From Lates calcarifer (Eukaryota > Chordata > Actinopteri > Centropomidae): a stretch of 64,000 nucleotides of DNA. A program made the translations under genes and the position numbers. The DNA is taken from NCBI RefSeq assembly GCF_001640805.2, contig NC_066849.1, positions 1,746,404 to 1,810,403 of the forward strand, given 5' to 3'. Of this stretch, positions 13,610 to 26,492 are shown in pieces. The number at the start of each line of letters is the position of its first letter. Position 1 is the first letter of the stretch. The notes under the pieces are model-generated. The model worked only from the letters and a program-made list of their open reading frames with translations, was not told the origin of the DNA and did no database searches.

Positions 13610-14559
13610 CAAGGTGCATGCCTTACCAAAAGGAGCAACTGGGGTTCAGTGTTGTGATCAGATGCATTTCAATGTTTAGACAGGAGAAACCAGGAATTCA
13701 ATCACCTGCTCTTTGTGCTGAACCATGGTAAATAGGCACAAATATCACCAGTGTATGATATACTGTGACATAGCAGAAATAATGAACCAGAAATAATGTA
13801 AGTATTTAATGCGCAAAATAATTATTATCACATACTGCAGGTAACTGCAGCAGGCATCCAGGAACAGTATTCCCAAGATAGCGAGCACTGAGAGCACTGT
13901 CTGACACTGAACAAATCTGGTGAGCTTTGAAGCTGCCAAGTGGCATCTCTGGTGCTATACCACTGGGATGAGATGCTCACTGGCTATGCTGCTGGGTTAA
14001 GTTGTCGTCTTGGTGGAACTGCAAAAGTTTTTTGGCTGCCTGAAAAAACTGTTCTGAAAAAACATTTTTTTTTTTTTTTGGCTTTTACCATTCCTCCTTG
14101 ACATTCTGTTAAATACTGAGAGTCACTCTATGTACAATTAGGGTAAAGGACACTGATGGCATAGGCTTACTTTTTTAAGTAGTGTAAGGGATCGCTAATC
14201 TCAGTAATACTTTGTTACTTTGATATCTGGTCGTCTGAGGGAGGGTTTTCTTCTTCTGGTTTTGTCTCTCTGTATTCAGTAGGCAGACTGTTCTGGGATT
14301 TTATTGAGGTGTGGCGTAGGTCATAGCCTCCATTAAATAAGGAGAAGTATGAGTCCAAGTAATTCCAGATTTATCTTATTCAATATATATATATATATTT
14401 TTTTTTGTTTGGCTGATGTTGCAAATGTTTGCCACAGGTATGCATGCATTCAAGAATGAACTCCCCTTTTTTAGAGCTGGACAGTGTGTAACCACTCAGG
14501 ACACCTTGAGAGCTGTGTGCTGTCCACCGAGGGTAAGGTAGCTGCTACATGTAACATTC

Positions 14560-14910
14560 CTATTAATGTTGAGTAATGAAAGTGCAGTAACAAGTAATGT
14601 AACACGTCAGTTTTACTGCTGGATAATTTGTGAAATACTGACAGTATTTTTTTCTTTGTGTAATGAGTAACTGCAGTTTTCAAGTAACTTACCTGACACT
14701 GGCCAGGGTTATCTGCCTCTGTTCCATGCTTATCACCACTCCATTAAAATGGTTTGTAAAACTTGCAATTAAATTTGGTCTTGTTTTATTCATCCAATCA
14801 GTTGTCCAGTAATGTTTTAGTAAATTAATCCTTAATTTCCTGCAGCGGTGCAGAGTTTCTCCTACCATTAAATATACTGGGCAGGTCACCCTGCCTTAAG
14901 CGACTGCTAA
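14560..14910. repeat. Possible hAT-like remnant
   Basis: GTAACAAGTAATGTAACACG, AATGAGTAACTGCAGTTTTC then AAGTAACTTACCTGACACTGG resemble the serial GTAACT words of fish hAT-type non-autonomous elements. The following CTCCTACCATTAAATATACT then GGGCAGGTCACCCTGCC also looks repetitive. Boundaries uncertain. Confidence 0.3.
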
Positions 14911-16447
14911 GAGTTTAATCAGTCTGAGTTTTAGTGTCCCACGAGAGTTTAGATAATGTTTCAGGAGCTTTTCTACCTTTAGAAGACTAAAACTATTTGG
15001 GGTTCACTAAATCCTTTAAACGTTTTTTTTTTTTTTTTTTTGTGGTTTCATTTAAAGATACTTTGAGAGCAGAGACTTTTAGCATCTAATTATGGTCTAA
15101 TTGTTTTTGAAGAGGGTTTTATTAGTGGTCTTCTGCTGCTTCTGTGTCTTTTTCCACTGAAACAGCAGCTTCAGGCAAAGATTACAGGAATCAATGTTAA
15201 AGAAAAACCCACTGTCAGTTGAAACCCAGGAGGTGATATCTATTCTTGGCCTCCATTTGTTCCTTCCAGTGCCTCTGCCACATGTGGCGGTCCTCCCAGG
15301 GTCCCTTACTGCCTTGGCTGCTGTCAGCCTGGCTTCCTTGCAGCTCTAGGTGTTGGTAATGAGCAGCTTCAAACCTCATTGCCCCCTCATTACAGTCTGG
15401 GCCTGCTGGGACTGCTGCTGCTTTCCTTCTCTCCAGGATGTCACTATCAAAGAGTGACCTCGCTCGCTGTTGGACACAGATAAACTTATGACAGTGTCTG
15501 TGACGTTTCTACATATGGTGGGGGGTATAAGAAGGAGGAAATACAGAACTGTATATGTGTATCACATATCCTCCATCTTGCCATTTTACCAGGTTTCAAG
15601 TCTATTTTTTGTTCATTATCCCAAAAATATTATAGAATTTATTTGACACATACATTTTTACTGCAACCGGACAACTTGTTCTTTAGTTCATGGGCAAAAC
15701 AGGAACCAGTGTCAGAGGTGGTCATCTGCGTCTTGCTTTGTGTTTGCAGGGAAACAGGACAAACAAATGACAGATGTGGTATATCCAGCTATGAAATAGA
15801 TCATCCCCTGTATTATCTATCTAGCTGACAATTCTTGAGGAATTATTTTCACTATTAGGTAATTTCATAGCACACAATTTACATCCCATGCTAGCAGGCA
15901 GTGCCACTGCATTAAGCAGATACTGGGGTTTATATTTTTTCCTCAGCCCTTCAGTGTGTCATTATCAACGTCATGTTTAGTAAGTTCATATAATGTGGTG
16001 TTCAGCTTTCTATAACAACAAAATTGTTAAAATATTTAAAATATATATATATATATTTAAAAAAATATTAATTCAGGTCAAAATACTTGCAATGAAAAAC
16101 AACATGGTAAAAAATTATTGACTGTTCAATTAATAGCAGCCTTCTGTATCTGGTTAGTGCAGACACAACAAGTGTGCCAAACCTAGGAGACCTGGGATGT
16201 GATATAACCACAACACTTCTTCAACCCTTCCACACTTCAGTTTATAACAGGATCAGGGCTTTCTCCTTAATTGACTGATGTTTACATGTGTCCTGTCCCA
16301 CAGTTTACTGAACAGAGAGACAGAGAGGGAGAAGTTTACCATTGTTGGACTGCTGCTGATTTAATGATGTCAAGTGTATTTTTTATTTTTTTTTGCTACA
16401 TCTTACCATTCCTTCAGTTCAGTATCTGTATTAGCATCATAACATAA

Positions 16448-16642
16448 TAATACGTAAGCACGTCAGCTTTCCCACACAACCGTCCCACATGTAAGCCAGC
16501 TAGCAGAAAAAGAATTGTGTCTGCTAACAGCTGCTTCAGTTCACTACAGTATACATGGAATTGTCGATCATTTCAAGAGGAAATCCTATAAAAGTGCTTA
16601 TATTAGTTTAGAAATGAAAACAGTAAAAGTCTTGATTTTAAC
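16448..16642 (+). repeat. Local diverged duplication, copy 1
   Basis: It shares with 17797-17980 the words CCACATGTA, GTCAGC or CCAGC then AGCAGAAAA, AATTGTGTCT, CTAACAGCTGCT, AAATCCTATAAAAGTGCTTA and GTAAAAGTCTT in the same order and spacing. The two copies lie 1.35 kb apart in direct orientation. Confidence 0.65.
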
Positions 16643-16845
16643 TCAAACATACAGTACTTTAGAAAGGGACCATGCCAAATTCCTGCCCATCTATTGCCAA
16701 ATCTGTAGTATATCAAGCTGTCTTCATGCCAGGTCTCTGCATTTGTTTGATTTTCCACACCCAGGGCCGATCCAAGTATTAAGAAATGCATCGCCCTTGT
16801 TTTTCTCCATTGTATGTTGCAACCTCAGTGTGATGTATCTGCATA

Positions 16846-17215
16846 GTGGTGCTGATTGTAACATATCCCTCGGCCATTTGTTTTGTCTATTTAACAGCAC
16901 TGCACCTGTCTCCCTGGAGAGTATCTCTCCACCCTGTGGCAGGTAGCTCATTCCAGAGCCGCCGGCCACCAAGGCTCAAGACTTTATTACCCACACAGGC
17001 CAGAGAAGGGATTTGTGCCTCCATCTCTCTCTGTAGCTTACCTTTGAAGCTTGTAAGACTTAGCGGTTGTTGGCAAGGCAGAGTATTGAGCCCTGGAGAG
17101 GAGCTATGGAACCCCCTACATTTAAATTTAGCTCTCCGTTTTATCTTGGCTTTCTCATTAGCAGCACCGGAGACTAATTGTTACGGGTTAAGTCTTTATT
17201 GCTGCAGGTTCTTTC
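16846..17215. promoter_or_regulatory. Unique block, possible conserved enhancer A
   Basis: A non-repetitive stretch with higher GC, CpGs (GAGCCGCCGGCCACC) and homeodomain-type words (ATTTAAATTTAGC, ACTAATTG). Frames are open by chance (16846-17301) but no splice pair or known protein is seen. Conservation is inferred from composition only. Confidence 0.35.
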
Positions 17216-17224
17216 ACTTGTTCA

Positions 17225-17260
<36 letters not shown>
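17225..17260. repeat. (TC)n microsatellite
   Basis: TC run with one T insertion, between unique blocks A and B. Confidence 0.95.
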
Positions 17261-17286
17261 ACACTGTTTTTTCCTCTGCTCTTTTC

Positions 17287-17460
17287 CAAATGGCACAATA
17301 GCAGGGGCGGCTCTTTGTATGGTGGTAATTAGCTTTTATGGTGTTGCTATGAGCGGGGTCTTTTCACTGCCGTGGCCGTCACTCTGCTTGGCCTGTCACT
17401 TTATCGCCCTGCCACGCTCTGGGCAATTAGTCTGCAAGCCCACCTTCCACCCCACCCGTC
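17287..17460. promoter_or_regulatory. Unique block, possible conserved enhancer B
   Basis: Contains GGTAATTAGCTTTTATGG, CACTTTATCGCCCTGCC and GGCAATTAGTCTG. The last 13-mer recurs exactly at 18984. Lies between the two copies of the local duplication. Confidence 0.35.
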
Positions 17461-17796
17461 GCCGACATCATCCAGCCATATCCTTCCTCAACCCCAACAC
17501 AGACAGAGAGATTTCCACCTCCCTCCTGCTCTGCACTTTCACAGCAGGAATAAAAAGCAGTGGGTCTCACAAAAATCTCCTTTTTGTTTGGCAGTTATGC
17601 TGCATCTGACCCATTGTATAGAGACCGGAAATTTCTAATAGTGTTTGAGATGGCAGATATAGTGTGTTATTTTGCAGAACGCCGAGCTGTGAATGGGATA
17701 ATTATCAACACACAAAAACAGGAATTAATGATGTACACTATACATTGCATTGGAGGACAATTGCTATTTGATTTTCCTTCCTTCGTCATACCATAG

Positions 17797-17980
17797 TAAT
17801 ATGTCAACGTGCCATCCCACACAGCCTTACCACATGTATGTCAGCAAGCAGAAAACAAATTGTGTCTACTAACAGCTGCTACACAACAGTAAACATGTAA
17901 TTGTTGGTTGGTCCAAGGGGAAATCCTATAAAAGTGCTTATTGGCTCAGAGGAGGAAATGGTAAAAGTCTTAATTTTGTC
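17797..17980 (+). repeat. Local diverged duplication, copy 2
   Basis: Direct copy of 16448-16642. The 19-base word AATCCTATAAAAGTGCTTA is identical in both, and the rest is clearly diverged. No terminal structure marks it as a known transposon. Confidence 0.65.
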
Positions 17981-18570
17981 TTTCATTAACATCATAACAG
18001 ATGGATTAACAGGTTGTTGCTTTGCATAACATGGCATTAAGCAGGTTTTTAATTTCAAAAGGGAGTTTTTGTTTTCCTATACCTAAATAAAAATTAATCA
18101 TTATGATGTCAGGCTAAAAATGATTATTATTTATTTATTTTTTTTTTTTTCAACACTGATGGAACACCAAATCAGAAAATCCGATGTGTCTTGATGTGGC
18201 ATGTAGCTGGTAGTCACCTGTGTAAGGTGAGGTGGATGATTCACAGAAGTGTAAAATTCTTCTGGGCCGGCATGGCATTACATCTGGAGAATAAAGTGAC
18301 TGAAACAACCCAAACATAAACATATTTGTCTTAACATCTATTGTGGGGTTAGTCTCAGGGAATGATGTGTCACTTTAATCACAGCAGCCATAAGAGTTTG
18401 TTAAATCTACAAAGATTTGTGTTGTTTGTACATGTTGATATACTAGAACTTCTAAACAAATGTATAACAAAGAGTACCACCTGAATAAAATACCTAAAAC
18501 TTCACAGAAGGACAATGTCACTTTTCAATTTTTCAATGAGACAAGATTTCTGGGCAGCAGACTATAGTTT

Positions 18571-18673
18571 CTTCCATCCATCTGTCCATTATCTATACTG
18601 CTTATCCATAAGAGTCATAGGGGGGCTGGAGCCTATCCCAGCTGACATTGGGTGAGAGGTGGGGTACAAATCA
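18571..18673 (+). repeat. Dispersed fish repeat, 'GGAGCCTATCCCAGCTGAC' segment (left part)
   Basis: CTTCCATCCATCTGTCCATT, ATCTATACTGCTTATCC, then GGGGCTGGAGCCTATCCC and AGCTGACATTGGGTGAGAGG. This is a familiar teleost repeat. Further parts of the same family occur at 35279 and 46840. Confidence 0.6.
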
Positions 18674-18929
18674 GATTACAGTTTCAGGGAGTACTAAACT
18701 TACACGGTAGCAACAGGAGAAGTCTGTAGTGAACACCATTCTTTCTTCCTTAATTTCAAACTATAGACATTACCTGCGCCCTCAGGTGTTTAATTACCTA
18801 GATTGACAGCAACTAATCAGGAATATCCACCACATTTTTCTGGACAGCAATTTTGATTCCACTACTCCCGTAAGAATGACAAATCCCAACCCAGGGGAAC
18901 ATTTGAACTCCTGGGACCTATTGGCGGTC

Positions 18930-19240
18930 TCGTCACTGAGCTGTGGTCTTTCCTTTTTAGCTCAGATATTGATCTGCTGCTTAGGCAATTAGTCTGAGCC
19001 GACCCTTTTCCCTTCTTATCCTTTCTTCTCTGTGCCCCAATCTAAAGCTCTTAGAAAATACAGAGGGATTGCCCGGAGTCAAAAGAAGCCAAATTACCTG
19101 CTCTTTATATTCCTTTATTGTGATCACCTGCCAGCGATATGGGGTTAGGAAAGGATTCAGCTGTTGGTACAACTCAATCATCCTTCCCTTTCTCCCTCGT
19201 ACTGCACAAAAGGCCTGCAATCCAGCGACACTGTTGCCTA
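18930..19240. promoter_or_regulatory. Unique block, possible conserved enhancer C
   Basis: Contains CTTAGGCAATTAGTCTGAGC, GATTGCCCGGAGTC, AATTACCTGCTCTTTATATT and CACCTGCCAGCGATATGGGG. E-box (CACCTG) and homeodomain (AATTA) words are dense. No coding signal fits. Confidence 0.35.
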
Positions 19241-19858
19241 GACTAGAAAAATGGAAAACAATGAAGGAGACACAGGGATAGACACTTGTTTAGTTCTCTT
19301 GTCAATATAAGCATGCAGCTTAGAGAGAAATGCTCCTTTAATTAAACCTGAACAAGCTTATATAGTACTTAAAGTGGCAGTGCAAACTTAGAAACCAGTA
19401 ACTGTGATCAGGACTGAAGCTTTTCTTGAGATGTATGACTCTGCTGCAATCACACATGCTTTTTGTCAACTGAATTTGCTGTCATTTGCTGTGTATGAAG
19501 TGAATGACTCCATTTCTAACATCAGAGACCCACAATCAACATACCACCGCCTTTTATGAACACAAACACCTCTCAACCACCTTCACTGGGCTGCTGGGGA
19601 CTAAAATAAGGGGAGAGCTGATCAAAAAGAGTTGCTGCTTTCTGTTAAGTCTGTTTGCCATAACTGTGTTCTGATTTTTTCTAGAAAATAAACAGCTATA
19701 TGAATTAAAATTTAAACAGTAAGACTTACTGATGTTAACAAGTAACTGCAGCTGCAGTGAAATGTGAGGTGGTGGTATGTTGATGTGCATGTGTAAACCA
19801 GTAAATGCAGAGAGGAAAGAAGCAACAAGTCATCTACTGTAAATGACCAAGTAGGTCA

Positions 19859-20110
19859 CTTGTCCCAACCCTTGGATACAATCCATAAGAATGTGCCAGC
19901 AACAGGTGGACTAGGTCTACTCACAAAAACTGCTCGGTCTAGGTTTAGGAAAAAAATGTGGTAAAATAATAACTTCCTGAAGGTCAGAGGACCATTGTGG
20001 ATACAAGATACTGAATATTAGTTTCACATGGGAAAGGACTGCCAGTCTCCTGAGTGAAAGCTCTGTTTGGTTGACTCATCCATCCACCTCAGCTAGCTCC
20101 TAGCGCAGAC
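19859..20110 (+). repeat. Dispersed 'GGTTAAAATAAGTACTTCC' repeat, copy 2
   Basis: TGTCCCAACCCTTGGATACAATCC start, then GGTTTAGGAAAAAAATGTGG, AATAACTTCCTGAAGGTCAG, AGGACCATTGTGG, TTAGTTTCACATGGGAAAGG, and CATCCATCCACCTC at the end. Diverged from copy 1 along its length. Confidence 0.55.
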
Positions 20111-20269
20111 TTTCTCACTCTGTATACAATGTCACTAACCATTCAAAGCAAATACATTTTGTAGGAAACATGTATTATGTTTATGATTATGTTTATGGTT
20201 ATCATTATGACTGGATTATGTATTTTTTGAATGATTGAAGCATGGCATGGATGGAGGGTGTATAAAGCA

Positions 20270-20425
20270 TCACACCAGTTACGCTGAGGAAAGATCATGG
20301 TTTTGGTTAAATGTAAATAAAAACATTGTGTCTGAAGTCACTGCGAAAATGAGTCTGTATTAAACCAGACAATGATCTTTCTCTAACCATAACCATAACT
20401 GGACATTGTGGTGAAAAACAGTAGA
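20270..20425 (+). repeat. Related repeat fragment, 'GTTAAATGTAAAT' type, copy 2
   Basis: GATCATGGTTTTGGTTAAAT, GTAAATAAAAACATTG, AGTCACTGCGAAAATG and TTTCTCTAACCATAACC align in order with 8081-8225. Confidence 0.4.
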
Positions 20426-20494
20426 TAGGAAGACATCTTACATGGCTCTCCTGCCAGATCACATCCACACTTTCTCTTACCATATAACAACCTT

Positions 20495-20526
20495 ACTATA
20501 TAAATAAAACTGACTTGACTTGACAA
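20495..20526 (+). repeat. Solo tail motif TATATAAATAAA plus (TGACT)n
   Basis: ACTATATAAATAAAACTGAC followed by TTGACTTGACA. This is the reverse complement of the (TTCAA)TTTATTTATATAG head at 41380 with a variant pentamer, so it is probably a truncated copy of the same or a related family. Confidence 0.45.
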
Positions 20527-23500
20527 GGTACTTATCACACCTCTCAATACTGGGGAAAAAAGGAGCTATACAGAGTAGGCACAGCCGCCAATGAAAATAA
20601 ATGCCTGAAGACATGAAGACAGTCTTCCTGACTGAACATCTGTAATGCTTAATCACAATCAATCAACAAATATTCAACAATAAAGTCTATACTGTAATGA
20701 TAATAAAATAAGTTACCAAATAAACTTAAAGACAGACAGTTAGCTGCAACTGTTATTAACAAATCTTTCAATTCTATGTTATGTTCATTTCATCCCATAA
20801 AGAACAAAACATCTCATTTAGTGTTTTCTTAGTCTTGATCTCCCATTCTCACGCTTTAAATGATAATGGTGTGCTGTGTTGTCATAACTTGTGGAGTACA
20901 ATTTCAGTCCTTCTCAAAACAATGTCTACCCGGTACAAAATGCCAGCCTTTGTCAAATCTAAGCCATGATATGCAGTCATCTGTAGCTGATGATACATCT
21001 CTCCTCCTGACATTTGGTTAACCAGTAGAAGACAAGGGAGGGAGGGAACAGAACTTAATTACTTGGTGATGCTGTTTTAGGAGGCTATTACAAGCTAATG
21101 CTGCTGATGCCAAGATTACGTCATGGCACCAGTGAAAACAAAAGCTTCCAGAGATTGCACTTATATACATACACATGTGTATGCGTTAGTGAGGGTTTGT
21201 GCATGTGTTTGTGTTTGTTCATGTAAGTCTTTAATTGTGAAGGTATGGATGTATGTCTAATTGCCACTGATGAACAAAGGACAAGGAATACATCTCTATC
21301 ATTTCTTACTTGCCCTTCAAAATTACATCATTAATTTACCTATTGAAAGATTCTTTGTGCCCTTGACTGGTCAGTTTTAACTTAAAGAGTGTCTGAGAGA
21401 AGGAAAAAAAAGCATCAAGATTTTTAGTCAGCTAATGAGACAGTGAAACAGTGATTATTGTTTTCCTACTTGGAGGAGAGTTTGTGGGAAACTAATGACT
21501 TTTAAGGGATAATTAATTGATTCTGGGCCACCTGAATAAGCAGAGTTTTAATAAAAAGTGACAAGGAGAACAAGTCCCAATGTAAACATCTCATCACCAT
21601 TTGAGTGAATAACTGCAATGATTTGATTCAGTGGTGTGGGAGCAACATAAAATATCCCTCTGAGATTTTGCCTCTAACACATAATCTGAGAGAAATTAAC
21701 ACAATCACTGCAAAATAAATCTTGATTTTGTTTTTTCTGTGATGAAGAGTCTAAAGTGTGAAGTGACATACATAAATCATATGAAATAATGTCTTTGAAT
21801 TTGATAGTAATGACACCTACATAGATGTGGCTTCTTGAAAGAAGTGGAGTACCTCATTTCAGTTACATTTCTGGAATGTGTTAGAATCAGCTAATGCTGT
21901 TGGAGATGAGAATAGCAGTGGATGCTGAGTCGTTAATATAGTTCTGTGTAAACCTCTGTTCCTATGCGCAATGGGCTGATGTTTTTCTCTCTAATACATA
22001 CTGCATTTTCCAGATGCAATGATTTGCTGTTCCTTCTGTGCTGAGGTTTTACTTTAAGATCTATTACAACTGTTCCTTTGGGCCTAAAGAGGAGTGCTGA
22101 GCTTCCCTCAGTATTTTTGTATAAATGTACCACACATACACACAGCAACCCTCTGTGGACATTGTGTCACTCAGTGAAATGGCTGCTTATACTGTTAAGT
22201 GTGAATGTGTGATGAATCTCATACTGAAAGATCTGTATTGCACATTACATGGGTTTCCTACCAGCTAAGGTTTGACAACACTGAGTATCAGGAACATGTT
22301 GCTATAAAGACAGCTCTGGAAAGAAGTACCTTTTAGTTGTAAGTACAGAGTCTGATGTGCTTTTTGTGAGTCAAGGCGATTCCCAGAGGGCCCACAGAGC
22401 TCTTATCTACACTTCACTTTGAAACTGATTTCTCCTTTTTCTCTGTTCCTCAAGGAACATGTTATACTGTGCTACAGTATGTACTATTTAATCTAATATT
22501 TCTGAGGATGCACTTTTACAAGTTTTAATTTCAAGCTGGAGCAGCTAATTGCCAACTTCAATAACTTGGATATTCAAATAATGAATTGTGCAATAATATA
22601 ACAGGTATTGCACATGATTAACACTTACATCTGACATTTTGAGAAGCAACAACCTATATGCAATTCAAGTCCAGTGCCTGTTATTCTGTGTGACACTGTC
22701 CCGATTTTCCACCAGGTTGTGTTGGCAAATGAAAGTTAAATCCCCAAACACTCCTCAAAACGCATGTCCAGTGACATTATAGCAATATGGCAAATTTTAA
22801 AGGTCCCATATTTTACACTTTTACACTTCTGATATCCATAAGAAGATATATTTTTAGCTTTAAGTACAAAGGACTATCTCATTTTAGTTTTTCATCTCCT
22901 CTCTCTCTGGAGTTTCAGCAAGAAAAGGCCACTTTGTGTCTTTCTCTGTGCCTCTCTTTAAATCGGCTGACTGTTTTCTAAATGATGCATGACCAAACCA
23001 ATTAGACTGTACCCTACTGTAGCTTGCTAAAACTCAATGGTAAATGCAAATGGCAATGGCCACTACTGAGGAAAATGTTAAGCAGTCAGTTCTGAAATGG
23101 GCTAAACAAAAGGTCAAATTGGGGCTAAAGCATTGGTATTTCAGAAAATAATCAACTTTACCTACTAATTTTAACTATCCTTTAAAAAGATATATAGTGA
23201 TATGTTGGCCCAGGGCACACATTATAGCAGGTTCCTCAACATTTTTCCATCTCGTAGCTTGCAAGCTCAGTGACAGAATGAATACTTGGTGTTGTGTTGT
23301 TAATAAAGTTAAAACAGCAAAAGAAAACAATGGTTTGTGGATTTGGGCTTAAAGTTCCCAAGTTCCCAAAGGTATGGAAGTCCTGACAGCTCATCTAGAG
23401 GCACAGTTTCTGAGAACAGACTTTCTCCATAGACTGAGCATTTTGATACTTTCACAGTGTTTATAGAGCATCCTGCTTTATAATCAGAAAATACCAGGAA

Positions 23501-23936
23501 ATAGATCTTTCTACAATATGAGGAAGAAAGTTAAAAGCCAAAAAGTTTTTTAGACAGACAAATTCTGGAGTCAACCGAGTCAACATTGGCCCAGCCTCGG
23601 GCTGAAGTCCTCTGATGACCACCTCATCCTCTGTAATGCCCAGTGTTGTACTGGCTGTTGATTTTTAAGGGACAGATCTTTGTCATTGCATTGGTGGGCT
23701 GGTGAACTGTCAAAAAATCCATAAAGGTTTTAGCCTCACTGTCTTAACTGTCTTGTCTGTGTGCCTGTTTTAACCAACCTAAGGTTCAAGAGTAGTCAGA
23801 TATATTTACTATCTGATCCATATCCAGTATCTGAGACATAGGAAGGATTGGAAGAGGGAATGGGTGACACAAGATTTAACTGGAGCCACAAGGTACTTTA
23901 ATTATGTATAATAATATATATTAAATATTTCTGCAG

Positions 23937-23975
23937 AAAAAAAACAAACAAAAACAAAACAAAACAAAACAAAAA
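23937..23975. repeat. (AAAAC)n repeat
   Basis: AAAAC/AAAC units after an A run. Confidence 0.9.
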
Positions 23976-24244
23976 ACTGGCGTTAATTAACCAGTGAATA
24001 CCATGTTTAACACATGACTCTATAAATCCCATTAAATTGTTATTTCTTGTTCACAGTTGTCACAGATCCACTTTTGGTACACTAAGGTTGTACCCTGAGG
24101 CCCATATTTTCAATGTAATCTATTTTCCTGTTTGTTTTTAATTAAACCCTTGACTTATACTTAAAAATAATACAATTATTGTAAAATTGTACAATTTTGA
24201 GTCATTTATCCTTTTTGTGGCATTGCACAAGAGCATTATCAGTT

Positions 24245-24286
24245 TTGTTGTATATTAACAACACTAATGTTGTTAATATACAACAA
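24245..24286. repeat. Perfect 19-bp-arm hairpin
   Basis: TTGTTGTATATTAACAACA, loop CTAA, then its exact reverse complement. No seed matches a microRNA that I know. The AT-rich arms could be a snap-back duplication. Confidence 0.85.
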
Positions 24287-26100
24287 CACTGTGATGTTCA
24301 GCAGCAGTTCACACAGTCTATAGTTCATTAGTTCTATGTTGATTATTTCTGAGGCTTTTGCTGTCTTTTAATAAGCTCTTGAAAATGAAGTAACATACTG
24401 TGAATGACACCTGAACTGTGTCCTCACCAGTGAGGAGCTCCACATCTAAACACCACCATGTAGTTCAGCAACACTGTTCAGTCAGTTCAGTCTGAAGATT
24501 TGGTAATTAAAACGTCTTTGTACATGTACTCAACACTTCTACGTGGTTCACCATGTAAGTAAGTGATCATTTATGACACACAGTAATACACTGACTGCTC
24601 CCTTAGCTTACTGTAAATTTCTTTATCTGTGAAAAGTCTGAATGAAACTCAGATAACTGGTTTATACTTGAATTGTGAGGTTTCCAGGACTTTGAAATTG
24701 TACTTATGTATCTAGGCCAGGAATATTGAGTACAGACCCCATGAGATTCTGGAGGTTGCTCCAGCAGGTGGGTGGGAGTCCAGAAACACTGCAGGCATGC
24801 TAGTTTGTTGAGCTGTTAGAGCTTATGAGGCTTTTGTGTAGTTGCTTGCTGTCAACGTACTGTCAAAGTGAGGACACATGTTAGTAATGCAGAACTTTAC
24901 ACTAATGCTCTACCTTGTAATGTTAATGCTGTCTGTAGGCTATAGTGAGAGGCAGAGCTGTGTACCCTGTGCATTTATAACATGCCACAAGTATATGGTT
25001 TCATGAATGGGTGAATTTCATACAGAAGTATCAATAAACAATGTACAGATTACTGTTTCCTGTAGTTACACACAGGACTTTACTGTTGTGCCTTCATTTC
25101 ACATTACATATAGATTTTTTTTAACCCCTCTTAATATTTATAATTAACATTATGCCCACATTTTACAAATGCCTCGCTTAATTTAACAATCTGTGTGTTA
25201 ATTTAATGAAATACAGTTTATGTATGCTAAAAATGGCACAAACCAAAGAGCAGTAACAAGTGCACACTGGAAGTGGCCAATTAAAGTTTTGATGTTACTC
25301 ATCAACTGAGTGTCTTTGATTTAAAGACAACCATCTTTAAAGTGTGGATGAATCCTGGATAAACTAGAGCAGAGAACTAATTATGAGATGGGAAAAATAC
25401 TCTGTAGCAAAGTCAAATATTAAATATACATTGAGATATTCATTAATTAATTCAATATCTAAAGATAGAAATGGAATAACATTACTCATTAATACAAATA
25501 ATGATAATTCAAATGCTTTAACTGAAATTGATATGATATCATTCATTATTTTTACCCATCTATAAGTGAGTACAGTAAAAATGTGTAATAAAAAAGTAAG
25601 AAATTGCTGTAAGCCTGTGAAAACGTTTATTCCACCAGCACACATGAGCCTCCTTATTAACTTGTTCGTCACCTTCATCCCTCCAACACACTAAGAGGAG
25701 GACATATAATTCACTGGTGTCACCCTAAAGGATTTGTGGGTTATAAACTCTTCAAACTTCAGACATCCTCCTCCAGTGTGTCAAGCTGCCTGGTTAAGCT
25801 TTTAAGACAAATTTTGTATTTAAACATTCAAAATTTTACTTTCCAGTTAATGGAATCGGCAAATATGGATTCATGTCAAGAAAAAAACACCCCACTCTAA
25901 TTCTGACTGGGGGCTGAGGGCGGTATGAATATTAACCGAACACCTTTCTGTCAAGTAAATGCCATGAATGATGTTCTCTGTATGAACTATGTATTAAGGT
26001 GAATTACAGTATGTCATGTATGTCAGTGTTGCTGAGCTCTGGTGTGTGGAGATTCAGGAGAGTTGTTCATGGCCACTAATACTGATGTGTGCCCTTGTAG

Positions 26101-26248
26101 GTGTCTGTGTGTGTGTGTGTGTGTTTGCAAAAACCTGAGTATGTGGTGGCAGCAGTGACTCTGCATTCCCATGCAAGACACGTCCCAGGGCAATCGCCAT
26201 GGCGATTTACCCTCTGCTCTGTTGCTGTGGTGACTAAGTTACTAAGGA

Positions 26249-26293
<45 letters not shown>
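26101..26293. repeat. Two (GT)n tracts flanking a unique spacer
   Basis: GT tracts at about 26104-26124 and 26250-26293 with a CpG-containing spacer (CACGTCCCAGGGCAATCGCC) between them. Confidence 0.9.
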
Positions 26294-26492
26294 GTGGTGT
26301 TCTGGGAGGGGGGTCGGAGTGGTGGTAGGGGTGGTGGGGTGACTGGCTTACTTTGAGATAATTTCCTCTCTCTTTCTCTTGCTTGTTTTCATCTTCTTTT
26401 TCTTTTTTTTTTACCCACTGCCTTTCTCTACGTGCCCTTTTCCTTGCTCCAGTCCAGCAGTTTATCATTTTTCATTTTTTTCCATCAGGTCA

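Noticed and set aside
16515..17638. Several overlapping frames above 130 codons.
   Set aside because: They overlap on several frames across duplicated and unique non-coding DNA, with no splice structure and no family match.
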